This document shows positions 29,501 through 42,400 of a stretch of DNA of 64,000 nt, one piece after another. Below the pieces are notes generated by a model. The model did no database searches. It saw only the letters and a list, made by a program, of their open reading frames with translations, and was not told where the DNA came from. Source of the DNA: Diploptera punctata (Eukaryota; Arthropoda; Insecta; Blattodea; Blaberidae); NCBI GenBank assembly GCA_030220185.1, contig JASPKZ010007287.1, positions 504,501 through 568,500 of the forward strand, in the 5' to 3' direction. The stretch's first letter is position 1; every line of letters starts with the position of its first letter. Position numbers and translations under genes: made by a program.

Positions 29501-32500
29501 TAGAAAATGGTTATGAAGAGAACATGGTACACAAGAAAATAAATAAGTTCAAAAGGCAAAAACTAATTAATGAAAGCACACTTAAAAAACAAACAGAAGA
29601 GAACATAAGATTCAAAAAATTCACTTACCATCCTGTAAAACACCACAAGTTCCAGAAAATTTTCAATAAGTTTAACATTCGATTGGCCCCAAAGAATGAA
29701 TACAGCCTAAACAAGATAATTAAAACCAACAAAAAAATGAAAAAATTGGACAAGAATATAAATCAGGAATATATCAGATCAAATGTCAAGATTGCGACAA
29801 AATCTATATAGGAAAAACAAAAAGAAATTTAAAAACTAGATTGAAGGAACACCTTAGAAATGTAAAAAAGGGGGAAGTGGACAAGTCAGCAGTAGCAGCC
29901 CATGCTTGGTCTGAAAAACATTTAATAGATACAGAAGCTAGCCTAATCAAACAAACAGATAAACTAAAGGAACTCACAGTCTGGGAAAAAATCCACATCC
30001 ATAAAAACAAAAAAGAAAAACTCATGAATTTTGAACCACTCCCGCAAATTTTGACCTAATCCAGAGGTTCATCGTTCCACCGACAGAAGTAAGAAGGAAA
30101 CCGCCAAGAAACGACATAACACCGGTCGACCAGAGGCTACTGACGATGGAGATAAGCTCCGAAACTGCAGTATAGAAGAAAAAAGATATGAGGTGAGGTA
30201 ATAAAAACATTAATTTAATTATTAAATTAAACCTCATAGTGTTCTTTCCCTGTGAAAGTTAAATAAAAAAAATCTTGTCTGTAAAAGAAAAATTCAAATT
30301 AAAAATATCAAATCCCAGCAAACCCAACATTCATGGTCTTCCTAAAATCCATAAAAAATGGAAAGAAAATAAGACCAATTATCATAAGTAATGCAACAAG
30401 TAATTTCCAAAGTATCGATAAATTCACAGTGTCATGAAGTGACGTGAATTTATCTACAGAATTTGGAAGTAAAAAATGGCATTTGTTAGGACTATTTAAT
30501 GAATAAAATTAAACTGTTTACTTACAAATCATTATTTAAATATAGTTATTTTTAAAATATTTATATATTTAATGCAAACAGCAATGTTTGGAAACAAATG
30601 AGAAACATTTTTTGTTTCATTTGTTCATCACTGAAACCAGATCATATTATTTATTGCCAAAGGATCACAAAATTGTAAGAATGCACCCTAGCGGAGAAAA
30701 AATGAAACACACCAAACTGTTTATGACCAACATTATAGGTTATTAATTAATTTCTGATGTCCAATGATGTAAATATGCAATTATATTTTTCTGGAACATA
30801 AATACCTGGGACATAATAAGTTTAAGAAAGTGAAAACAGTGGTTTCTTTTTTTTTGTGTGGTATAATCAATTGCTACAAATGTTTTTCTATTATATCTTG
30901 CAAACAGTATCTGGTTACATTCGTGCACTATATGTACAATCTGGATGCCACTTGCATTCTAGCATTCTTACATCTTAATATATAAATATATTTAACATAT
31001 TTCTTAGAGAGTCAGTCACTGCAAAATAATGCTCTGACCTATTCAGAATGTTAAAAGGAGGGAGTTTGATTTTAATATGTTAAAATTAAATTGATACAAT
31101 TGAGGTGAAAAACGACTGTGATTGGTTGTAAATCAAAGTTCATTGAAATGTGATTAGTCTTTGACTCCCATTTGGGGGATGAGTTAAATAGTCAATAATA
31201 TTTAATTCACAGACATACAATATATCAAAATGGTTAAGTAATAAATTCAATGGAATGAACAAATTTGAAAATTTGGCTGTGGAAATTTCTCACCAGTTAA
31301 TAGAAAAATTAGAAAATATAGAAATTGAACCTTCAGAAAGATTGGTCATATCATTGTTCACAAACAAACTGGAAATTTTGGAAAAATGGTTAAAGGAAAA
31401 CAAGATGATGAGGGCATAGAAGAATACATAAAATGAACCAGATTATACATACGTCAAATGTTCTTCACTTTCAGGGGAAGATACTAGAGGCAAAGAATGG
31501 GACTTGCAATAGGAAATCCATTATCACCATTTTTGGTGAATATGTTTAAGGGAAACTTTAAATGTCAGATAACCAAAGCATACCCTTTGATTTTTTTAAT
31601 TTTGGAGTAGATATGTGGATGATATCATAGTTATAGTCAAACAAAAACAATTAGAAGATGCCATTAAACTTTTGAATATTCATAATAAAACAAATTTACT
31701 ATGGGAGTGGAAAATAACCAAGAAATACCATTTTTAGACCTTAAATTGATCAGGAATGAAGAAAAAAGGAAAATAGAATTTGGACTTTACAGGAAAAAAA
31801 CACACATTGATAATAATTATATTAAAACAATGGATTTTAACCATATTGCACATAAACAGGCAGTATTTAATAGTTTAACATAACTTGTGAACGTTATGTA
31901 TACCCAAGCCGTCATATCATCGGCTTTGAAGTTTAGGTTATGTAAGGGGTAAAGGGGGAATTTGCCCTCTACTGCCAATAATGATATGGTTGTAGTGGGA
32001 GTAGATATCTGCCATGACCAATCACTGCTCTTGACGCAGGTATAGCGCGCTGGTAAGGTTTGGAATTGCTGAGATGTTGTCAGCTGTATGTCTGCTAACC
32101 GCATACATAAAGCGGTCCAAAAATTTTCCTAAGAACTTTATTCTCAAATACTCGTAATCTCCTTTCTTCCCTTAAAGTAAGAGTTCGTGTTTCACGTCCA
32201 TATAATATAACTGGTAGAATAATAGTTTTATATATTTTTAGTTTAACGTTTTTTTAAAGGAGTTGGGATGTCAAGAGTCTCTGTAATGCATAATAGCACA
32301 CATTTCCAGAATTGAGCTTATGTTTAATTTCTTTGTGCATCTCATTCCTATTTGTGATTATTGTTCCTAGGTATTTGAATTCAGCCACTTTCTCAAAATT
32401 TCCCTCATTTGTCATTAGCTGTCGATTTCCATTATATAATGTATTTCTATGTGTGACCATATATTTAGTTTTATTGATATTTACTTCTAGTCCCAATGTC

Positions 32501-33389
32501 TTAACGTTACTCAACAGTGTGTGCATGTTGGCCTTTAGTATCTCCTCGCTATTGCCCAATAGTATTACATCATCAGCATAAACTAACAGCTTATTAATAC
32601 CATTGAGTTGTAGGCCTTCTTCATCATCTAAAGATGTTATGGCATGCTCTAGTACAAAATTAAACGGTAGAGGAGGTAGTGCATCTCCTTGCTCAACCCA
32701 TTGTGGATTTCAAAAGTATCCGAAAACTGTTTGCCTACACGCACCCTACTCTTTGTGCCCTTTAGACACATTCATGTAAGTCTAACTAACTTTTTAGGAA
32801 TTCCGAATTCCAGCAGGATACTATATAACTTCTCCCTCTTAATTGAATTGTATGCCTTTTTGAATCTATGTATAGTTGATGTACAGTACCATTATATTCC
32901 CATTTATTTTCTAAAATCTGTCTTATACTAAAGTCCGATCTGTTGTAGAGCTGTTCTTCTAAATCCACATTGATGATCTCATATTTTATGCAAATTTTGA
33001 GCCTTATAGTTCCATTGTTTCAACAACTATTGATTCTGTTGGTTTCATGTGATCGTCATTCTAGCACAAGTTCCTATGAATGCATGTTAGAGTGGACCAC
33101 AGTTTCTTAAACTGTTTTCCATTACATTACAAGCTGCCAACCTAATGTGAGTTGAGTAAATCCAACTTTAAGGTTAGGGTGAGTTTTTTGTTGCCTTAAT
33201 TGCTAATCTAATAAATTGCCACATTTTGGAAGTATTTTCATGGTAAAGCCTCATTTGAGTAGTTTGTACATTTAATTCATTGAGGGCATGTTCAACACTG
33301 TGTATATCTATAATTATAATAAATTAGGCTATTTCTATCTTCGCTTCTAATTAATTTTTTCTCATACTTTCATTAAACCAGACACCACA

Positions 33390-33421
<32 letters not shown>

Positions 33422-36400
33422 ACACAAACCCACTTAAGTATCGTATCATCTTCATCTTCCATACAAGAATGAGGCCTGATGAGGATTCTTTGCCACCATG
33501 CCACCTACATAAATTAAAATAAAAAATGGAAAAGCACAATTTATTGTTGCAGTAAGTGAATAATTACACAAGAGAAATATATATATATATATATATGTTA
33601 ATTTCTTCCAAAAAAAGTGAGGACTGCCATAAAATGAAGTGAGAAATTTGAGCTCAAAGTAGACTAAAATCACTATATTTACAATGTAAAATATTGCTCA
33701 GATGATGTAGTCAGCTTATCACAAAAACCGCTAACAAGTTAACACTAAGCTAATCTGGTGTATATTAACCTGTCCATTTTCTCAACCTAATTTCCATAAA
33801 CTAACACTAATTTGAACATTTTCTCACTCAAACTTGCCCACTAATCTAGGCAGACTCCCAGGATACAATCCCCTTATGTGTGAGTGAACATGTTAGCAAT
33901 TGGCTCTAGCAGGAATGTATATTATCAGATTGGCAACAGTCACTTGTTCTCCAATTGAATATTCACAGATGGCACGGTGACTTTGAATAGCCGGCCTGAT
34001 GGCCTGTTATGATCTCAAGGCTAGACTTTCAATCAATCTTTTTCTCGGACAGCCCAAAGATCTATCTTTCCATATGAGCAAAGTGAAGTATAGCTTTTGG
34101 GATTCCGTTCTTGGAAATATGTTATACACAAGTTTTTCAATTATATTTGTACGTGTTTGTAAAATGAATAACTGATTCCAACTGAAGTTCTTACAGGACC
34201 TCTTCATTTCTTTTGTGAACCAATTTAGAATAACCTGTTGTAGATTTCATAAACCTTAAGTCCCGGTGGGGTCAGGATTTTTAAACTGACCAAAACCTTC
34301 TGGTGGCACTATGGCCCTGGGGTCGACTCAGCCTCTAAGGGAAATGAGTAGCAGACGCTTGTTCTGGGGGTAAAGGCGGCCGTCATGCAGGGCTGACAAC
34401 CCGGCTGACATCAAGTGCCGATTGACTAGAAAAAGTGGGAGCCTTAACCTCCTACTACCTCAAGGGCCTCCCGAGGCCTGTAGTGGGATTACTTTACTTT
34501 AGATTTCATAAACTTCATCTCATAGACTGTGATACGAGGGATATCCTTATTTCTCATTATTCATGTTTCACTTCAAAACATAGTACTGGTCTTGCTAATT
34601 TTATATGTAGACATATTTTTGTATCTAGAAACCTCTTTGTGGTTAATGTGCTTTCCTCTCGATCCAAGATTTATGGATTCAGATATGGTTGAAATCAACT
34701 CTCTTTTCCAGGATCTAAAATTTCTATGTATCACTTCCTTTAGAAGGGGGAAAAAAATGTGTGTCCCCCCATATCATAGATTATACATGTAAAACATCAT
34801 AAGCTTGAAATAAAAGGCCTATGAGAAAACATTTTCACTTTTTCATGCTCTGCTTTGAATTGTGATACTAAGTGATGTAAGATGTTAAAAGAGTGCCATA
34901 AAATAAAATATTGGCTATTGCTTCTGTCTTAAATTATCATTTCCTAAGAGCTAAATTGAGAATCAAAGAAACTTTAGAGTGGTCATAGTTTTGTTAAATT
35001 ATTCAACTACTGAGATAGATACAATTGAATTTTCTATTTATAGATGTATGGTTCCTGAAAGAGGGAAAAAATCTTGGAGTAGTTTTTGTAAAAAATTATA
35101 TTTGTTACCTAAATTAATATTTATCTCATTTCTGATTTTGCTTTATTTTTCTAATTATTACAATTTTATTATACTGTTAATCATTGTCCCATACTGTAGC
35201 CGAGTGGTTAAGGCATGATGCCTTGGCCCAGAACTATGGAACTTACGCTGGTTCAGTCCTCATGGAATAAATTTTCTCATGGAATTTTGATCAATATGGG
35301 ACCAGTGTCCACCCAAAATCATAAGGAATTTGTGTAGCTGCAATAAGCAGGGTTGAGTAAACCAGCTATAATGGCTGGGGCACCCAACATGTCACCCCTG
35401 TACTGACTAGGTGGTCATCGACCTCTGTAATTAATACATGTGGACGTGAGGCCAGCAGTTGGTTGGTAAGCCAAGGGCCTTCTATGCCTGTCATACCACA
35501 GAGTTTTGAGATTAATAATCACCGTAACTAATTAATTGGCACTATCAAAACTGTAGGTTCATGGCTACTTATACATAAGCTCTCCATACATCCCTATCCT
35601 GAACTAATGTTTTTCAATCATCCCCTGTATAATTTACTTTCCTCAAATCGTGGTTAATATTATTCTCCCAACTCATTCCTCATTCTTGGCCTGCCTACTG
35701 GACGGTTTCCCTGTGGTTTTCCTACAAGGAGTTTCCATATGCCACTTTCATTCCCCATTCGTGCCACATGTCCAGCCCATTGCAGTCTATGTGACTAAAC
35801 TCTTCATTATTATATCAGCTTTCCCATAAAGATCATTTAGCTCACTGTTATGTATATAGTCTTCTCCATTTTCCTGTCTGTTCATCTCTCTTTGGAATAT
35901 AACTAGAGAGAGAAATTTGTACTTGAGCCAGGATTGAACCCAAAATCTCAGATGTTTTTATTATTAATTTCATACTTCTCATTGAAGAACAAATTATATT
36001 TGAAGAGAAAAATTATACGCTCAGACCGGGGTTTGAACCCAGGACCTTTGGCTTTCTAGGCCAATGCTCTACCGCTGTGCTACCTGGGCAAAATCTCAGC
36101 TTTACATGCAGGTGCTCTACTATTAACCTACTTAGGCACACTCTGGATCAGGCTCAAATTCTCTCTCTTCAATTCCTGATAAGTACTGAAATTGTTTTAT
36201 TTAATTATGCCAACTATAGCCAAAAGATGGCTAATATGGAAGCATATATTTCTACATTAATAATTATGTTTGATTTGGTAGAAAAACGTCCTCCAAAGAT
36301 GAAACTGGAATGTCTAGCAACTTACTCATTATTTGGAAATGTTATGTCAATGCAGTCAGTAAGTTTATCAGGATCAAGTCGCGATTCACTGCTAATTAGC

Positions 36401-39400
36401 TTCCGAGATGCCAAGCTGAGTGTTGTGGAATATGATCCAGATGCCCACGATCTGAGAACTTTGTCTCTACATTACTTCGAAGAAGAAGAAATGCGTGTAA
36501 GTATTTTAAAAATAAATTTAAGAGGCTCTTTTACAGCTTTACATCCGAAATGATAATATAGGGTGAATGTTTAAAATGCTAGCAGTGTGCTGAGTCAGCT
36601 GCTAGGCAGCAGACAGGCTCATAATAATGCAGTAAAGTTCCTGCATAAGCTCGAGGGCTAGTGTTCGACAAAAACAACTATAAGAGGTAAGAATGAACAG
36701 ACAAAATGTTTTAAATACGTAAAGACATGTTCATTTAAGAAGTATCATGAAATTCCACGATAATGATGTATCCTATTGACCACCTTTTCCTAATTTAATG
36801 AATAAAAATTGAAAAAACAATACCTTATTTAAAAAAATCTCAAATTCAAACGGAGATAAAAGTATATGAAAATGTTCGCCAATTTCAGTAGTATATATGA
36901 GTGTGAGTGTATAGTTAGCTTATTTTGATGTAGACTTGGTGTTTGCAATCTTAAAATCAGGACTTACAGCTGGAAAATTTACTGCATAACCATGAGGCTG
37001 CCTAGTGGCTTACTTAAATTATAGTTAACATTCTAAAAATTCTTTGTGTATATACTTTATTAACCCACTAATTGGTATACTTACAGATCATGATTATTCC
37101 TACAAAATTCTTTGTAGAGTTGGTATCAGTGGCATGCATTGAACTCCAGCTGCCCCAGCACTGCTGGGGTAATTAGTATATTAATAGTTTCAGATTAAAA
37201 TAAAATAATATTTTGCCAAATTTCATTCAAACCAATTAAGCGTGAACATCAAAATTCCCACCGTGCCAGCAAACTGTCACATTCAGTTTGATGGAGCCTT
37301 GTGCATATTCACATTATCTCCATAGAGGAACACATACGAAGGGTTGTTTCCGATCTCTGAGAACGATATGCCAAGTAGATTGTGACGTTGGAGTGTGAGT
37401 CATCAGGACAGGAGTGTGCGAGATGATCAAACCAGTCAGTGTGCTGCCTAACCAGATAGACCCGTTTTGGGAAGGGTACATTACTGCCCTTTCCGACGCT
37501 AATTATAGTTATTCTGCGATTATTGAGGCTTGCAAAAACGTAATTTCATGGTGTCAAAGTGTGGAATTAGCTCAGTGCTTAATAAAAAGGGAAAGGGTCG
37601 CTTGGGATTAATTCCAAAAGGAAAAAAAAACGGGCAAATCCATGACCTGCTACTACCCGCACCCCAGATGTAATCAGAAAGGTCAAGGTCCTTATCTCTG
37701 GTGGTAACCCTGCCACACAAAGGGTGATTGTGAACAGATTGGGAATATGGAATATCCCTTAAAACTGTAAACACCATAATAAACAAAGATTTAAACATGG
37801 AGAAGTGCCACAAAAGCAGGGTTCATAAATTGTTGCCACGTCACATTGCCGAATGCCACACCAACAGCAGGAAACTATGAAAAGCACCTGGCAGGAGAAA
37901 AATGGAAATTTTTGGTCACACTTGATGAAGCATATGTTTATCTAGGAGACTGCAACAAACTCCGGGCAATTTACTATAGAGAAAGGGGTGAAAAAAAAAT
38001 TCAAAAGTGGTATGCCAAATGCAGAGAAAGTTTCTCCAAATTATTTATGGTCATCGCGGGGATATTGCTACAATGAAAAACTGACCATTCGTAGAGTAGC
38101 TAAAAAGGCCAAAATCAACTCCCAGTACTACCAGGAAGAAGTTCTCACCCCAATTTACCCAACTGAAATCCCAGCACTCTATGGTACAGACAGAAACCAA
38201 GTCTGGGTTCACCAAGACAAGGCCTCCAGTCACACTTCGGGTTCAACCTTGACATTCCTGGAGAAATGGAGCAGGAAACTGGAATACACGCTATTCCATT
38301 CAGCAACATCCCAGTGAAGTCTCCTGATGCATCACTGATGGACTTTGTGTCTTTGGACTCTTCAAAAGGGCACTGGGAAACAGGCGTCCTCGAACAATAG
38401 ACAGTCTCTGGAAAGCATATAAAGAGGAGTGGGAACTTCTAGACATGGCTGTGCTGCATAAGAGTCTTCTGCAGCGGAAACTCCGATGCCAAACCATAGC
38501 TTGGGTGAAGAGCCATCAATTCTGCATCAGTTAGGAAAAACGGGTAAGTCAACTTTTGGTCGAAAATGAGTTATTAACATCTCCCGATCGCTTTTGGTCC
38601 GATGCATGTTCGGTAAAAACGGGTACGTCATCAAGCGAATAGTGACGGTGTTATTAGGCATTGAATTTTCGATTTATGCACTCCTTAATGTAAGTCATTG
38701 AACTAGTTTTTGCTCTCCTGTAAAAATTACTTTGAAGACTTACCTGGTTTTTCCTAACTGTGTAGAATTAGAGCATGCTTGATGGTGGAGACATGGCTTT
38801 TCTTAAGGTAAAATTTAAAAATCATTTGTTTTCAGAGATCAGAAACAACCCTCCGTAGAGTGTTTCCTCTATGTTATCCCCATCAACACCAGTTATTTTG
38901 CTGCAGATGAATTAGTGATAACCCACTAAATGCTCTTTATTCACGGGTTAAAAAATTGCGACACAGTTCCTGTATTCGTGGCTAAAAAATTTCTTTATTC
39001 GCGGATCCAGTTGGTATATTAGAAGGATTAATATAATTTATTAACACATTGGCAACTTTTTATTTACTGCAGGCACATGTCAAGGTAGCTTTTACAAAGA
39101 GTGATTCAAACCAAATGGACAAATTAATATCAAACCAAAACAAACCTTATTGTCACTAAGCCTGAAGTTCATTGTTAAAAGCCACAGCTGTCGTATTTAA
39201 TGTGCTGTTGATAAATGCCGCCCTCGCACCGATTGGTGTTCTATTGTTTAAACTTGTCATTTGTTTCAATAATTTTGATTGAATAACACGTGTCTTTTCT
39301 GCTTTGTTGCCAATTTGTAATGTTGAATAAAACGAAAGAAAATTAGTTCCGAAGCAGAAAAAAGTAGTGTTGCCATTTAAAGTAAAAACAGAAATGCTTG

Positions 39401-42400
39401 ATCGTTTACACATTGGCAAATCATTTTGCATCTATATTATGCTGTTTCAATGTTAGTGAATCAACTGAATGATTCATATGATTCATCAACAAATCTGAAG
39501 ACAAAATAAGGAATTCTATCGCTGAATGCACAGCTGAATATCAGTCTGAATTGAAAGACCTTTTAAAAGCAGCAAAACAGGAAAAAATTATTAAGTTATT
39601 TAAGCCCTTGCGTAAGACTGACAGTAATCATTTTTAGAAATTGTTCAAAATCTCTCATTAATTGATTTTATTTTGATAATTTTTATTTTATTTTGGAACC
39701 TTGGAACTTATCCCCTATATACCCATACAAATTACCATTCCATATTCATGGTTTCTGTATTCGTGGCATGTTTGCAGAACATATCCTCTGTGAATAAGAA
39801 ATGTTTACTGTATATTATAACATTTAGCACTCTTCTCTATTCAGTGTGTGTGATTTCTTCTTGGATTGTAAATTTAGCTTCATAAATATTTACTTCTTCA
39901 AACTCTTTCAAAATATGCTCTTTGATTTCACTATTGCCAATATCTTTACATGCTTTTCCAATTATTATTACCTGACTCTTGTCTAAGTTTATGTAGTGCA
40001 CATTTATTTAATTCTACATGCCATGTATTTAGCTTATAACTTTAATATGTTCTCTTCCCAGATTAATAAATTATCTGTTTTATTAGATATATTAAATTAA
40101 ACCAATGTATCTTTGCCCATTTAAAGTTTATCATTATTTTTTAGGGAGGATGGACACAGCATTATCATATTCCAATGGTACGTGTTGACCCAGAAGGCAG
40201 ATGTGCTGTCATGTTGGTGTATGGTCGAAAACTAGTTGTTCTACCATTCCGACGTGAGACAGGTCTAGATGAACCTGAATTAATAGATGTGAAACCATGT
40301 AACAGTGCTAACAACCCAAAAGCTCCAGTTCTTGCATCATATATGATTATATTGAAGGAGTTAGATGAGAAGATGGATAATGTAATAGATGTACAATTTC
40401 TACATGGGTACTATGAACCTACACTTCTCATTTTATATGAGCCTGTGAAAACATTTCCAGGACGAATTGCTGTACGTCAGGACACCTGTGCTATGGTAGC
40501 AATATCACTTAACATACAGCAGAAAGTACATCCCATCATCTGGTCTGTATCCAATCTTCCTTTTGATTGCTCTCAAGCAATACCAGTACGCAAACCACTG
40601 GGAGGAACCTTAATAATGGCTATCAATGCTCTTATCTACTTGAATCAGAGTGTTCCACCATTTGGAGTGTCTTTGAACAGTATCAATGATGTCAGCACCA
40701 ACTTTCCTCTAAGTAAGTTTCAATATAAAATTGTATTGTCGAATAGGTGACATTTTTTGGGTCTAGAATTTTACTAAAAATATGATTATTTAAATTTTTA
40801 ATTTTAATCGATTAATCAACTAAATAATCAAACTTTTATTTATGTAAATTTGAACAATTAAAGTTTTTGATGATTTAATGTATATCATGCTTATCTCAGG
40901 ATGTGGGGTTTACATGTTCAGACTCAGTTTGGATTAATTAATTTTTCACGACATAAAAATCTGAGTATGGTTTCAATCAGAAGAGAAATGAAAATTGTAG
41001 GTCTGTTCTTGCTAGATTAAGGACATGTAAAAAATCTTCAAGTATGAAATAAGCCAATGAATGAATGAGTTACTTCTTACCTTACCTCATACTTTGTTTT
41101 TTTTAACACAGGATCTGCAGTTTTCAAGAGGAATCCCTCTATCTTCAGCCGACATTATGACTCTTATGTTTCCAAATAATGTTTCATAATGTCCGCTAAA
41201 GATAAGAGAGACTCCTCTTGAAAACTGCAGTTCCAGTGTTTAAAAAACAAAGTATGAGGTAAGATAAGAAGTGACTCATTCATTGAATTAAGAACCTCAT
41301 GTTATTTCCCATATTAAACTATGAATATGAATACAAGAGGAAGAGAGATATTTCCTCACTTGTGTGGGTCCACACTGACCTTGTGGTCCGCATCCTATAA
41401 AATAAGTAATGGAAATTTTCCTGATGGTAAAATCAGCAACAGGATAGTGCCAAGTTATCTTACCTCATGCTGTTGGCAGTATATTTGATTAATGCGACCA
41501 TGCCTCGTGGATATTCATGGCCTGTTAAACTGCCTACTTACATGCCTAATATCCCTTGTATATCAAAAGATTGAACTGGAAATATACACCTCACCTCATA
41601 TTATAATTTCTCACCTGGACATGTTTTGCCATTCTCAAATAAATTCTAACTGTTGCATTGGCCATCCAATGCCTTGTTATATTATTTCCTTCTAGTGGTA
41701 GGTAGACAAACTTTAAGATCAAATCCTTCTCCCCAGGAATTTCAAAATTAGTTAGTCATTAATATTTCAGTGGAAGTAACATTATGAGGTTAATTATAAT
41801 ACAATTTAATCAAGTCAGTACATCTTACCTCATAATTTTATTAGTTAATTTGTCCCTACTTTTTCCTTACAGTGAATTCTATTTGTTTTACAGTTTTGCC
41901 TTTTCTTCAATTCTATGATCTTCCACCAATATGTGAGCAACTACTGCATATTTTTTCTATTTCCTCATCTTTTATATTTCAAAGGTGTTCATTCTAATGT
42001 CCAAGTGAATAAATATAATGTGAGGTTGGTATGCTTTTTCCACTTCAATCTCTTGATAATTCTACCTCATAGTGTTACTTCCTATTAGTTATTGATTAAT
42101 CCTTAATATACTTATTTATAACATTCATTCTGTGTTTTGTAAAAAAAAATTCCTTGAATATGTAGTAAAGTGATCTCATTACGGGCCTTAGGAGGCTCTT
42201 GAATAATAGGAAGTTAAAACTCCCACCTTTCTACACAATCGGCATGGACTGTCAGCTGAGTTTTTACCGCTAAGTGTCAGCTGTCTTTAACCCCAGAATA
42301 TATATCTGGTATTCAATTCCATTAGAGGCATATTTACGCGTGTATAGGCCGCATCCAAGTTTTGCGATAAAAAATTGGGGGAAAAAATTGTCTTATATTT

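Larger units (their letters stand above)
28650..30245. mobile_element. chimeric Penelope-like insertion from two PLE families in opposite orientation
   Basis: The left part (about 28650-29150, minus) is the 3' end of one family: endonuclease C-terminus [31 protein letters not shown] and IWIPALHN, followed by a hammerhead. The right part (about 29150-30245, plus) is the RT C-terminal half, endonuclease and terminal repeat of another family: [29 protein letters not shown], then [19 protein letters not shown]. The two meet inside coding sequence at about 29145-29155. The block ends in the CCTCATAGTGTTCTTTCC end motif. Confidence 0.75.

Noticed and set aside
29104..29811. A 235-codon host gene
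   Set aside because: It is a read-through of a junction between two PLE copies; only the part after 29150 is protein-like and it lacks RT motifs A and B.
32312..32581. Plus-strand membrane-protein-like frame
   Set aside because: Antisense shadow of the LINE RT; hydrophobic residues come from complementing an A-rich coding strand.
39156..39431. 91-codon minus frame as a host gene
   Set aside because: It lies inside a probable DNA transposon remnant and has no recognisable domain.
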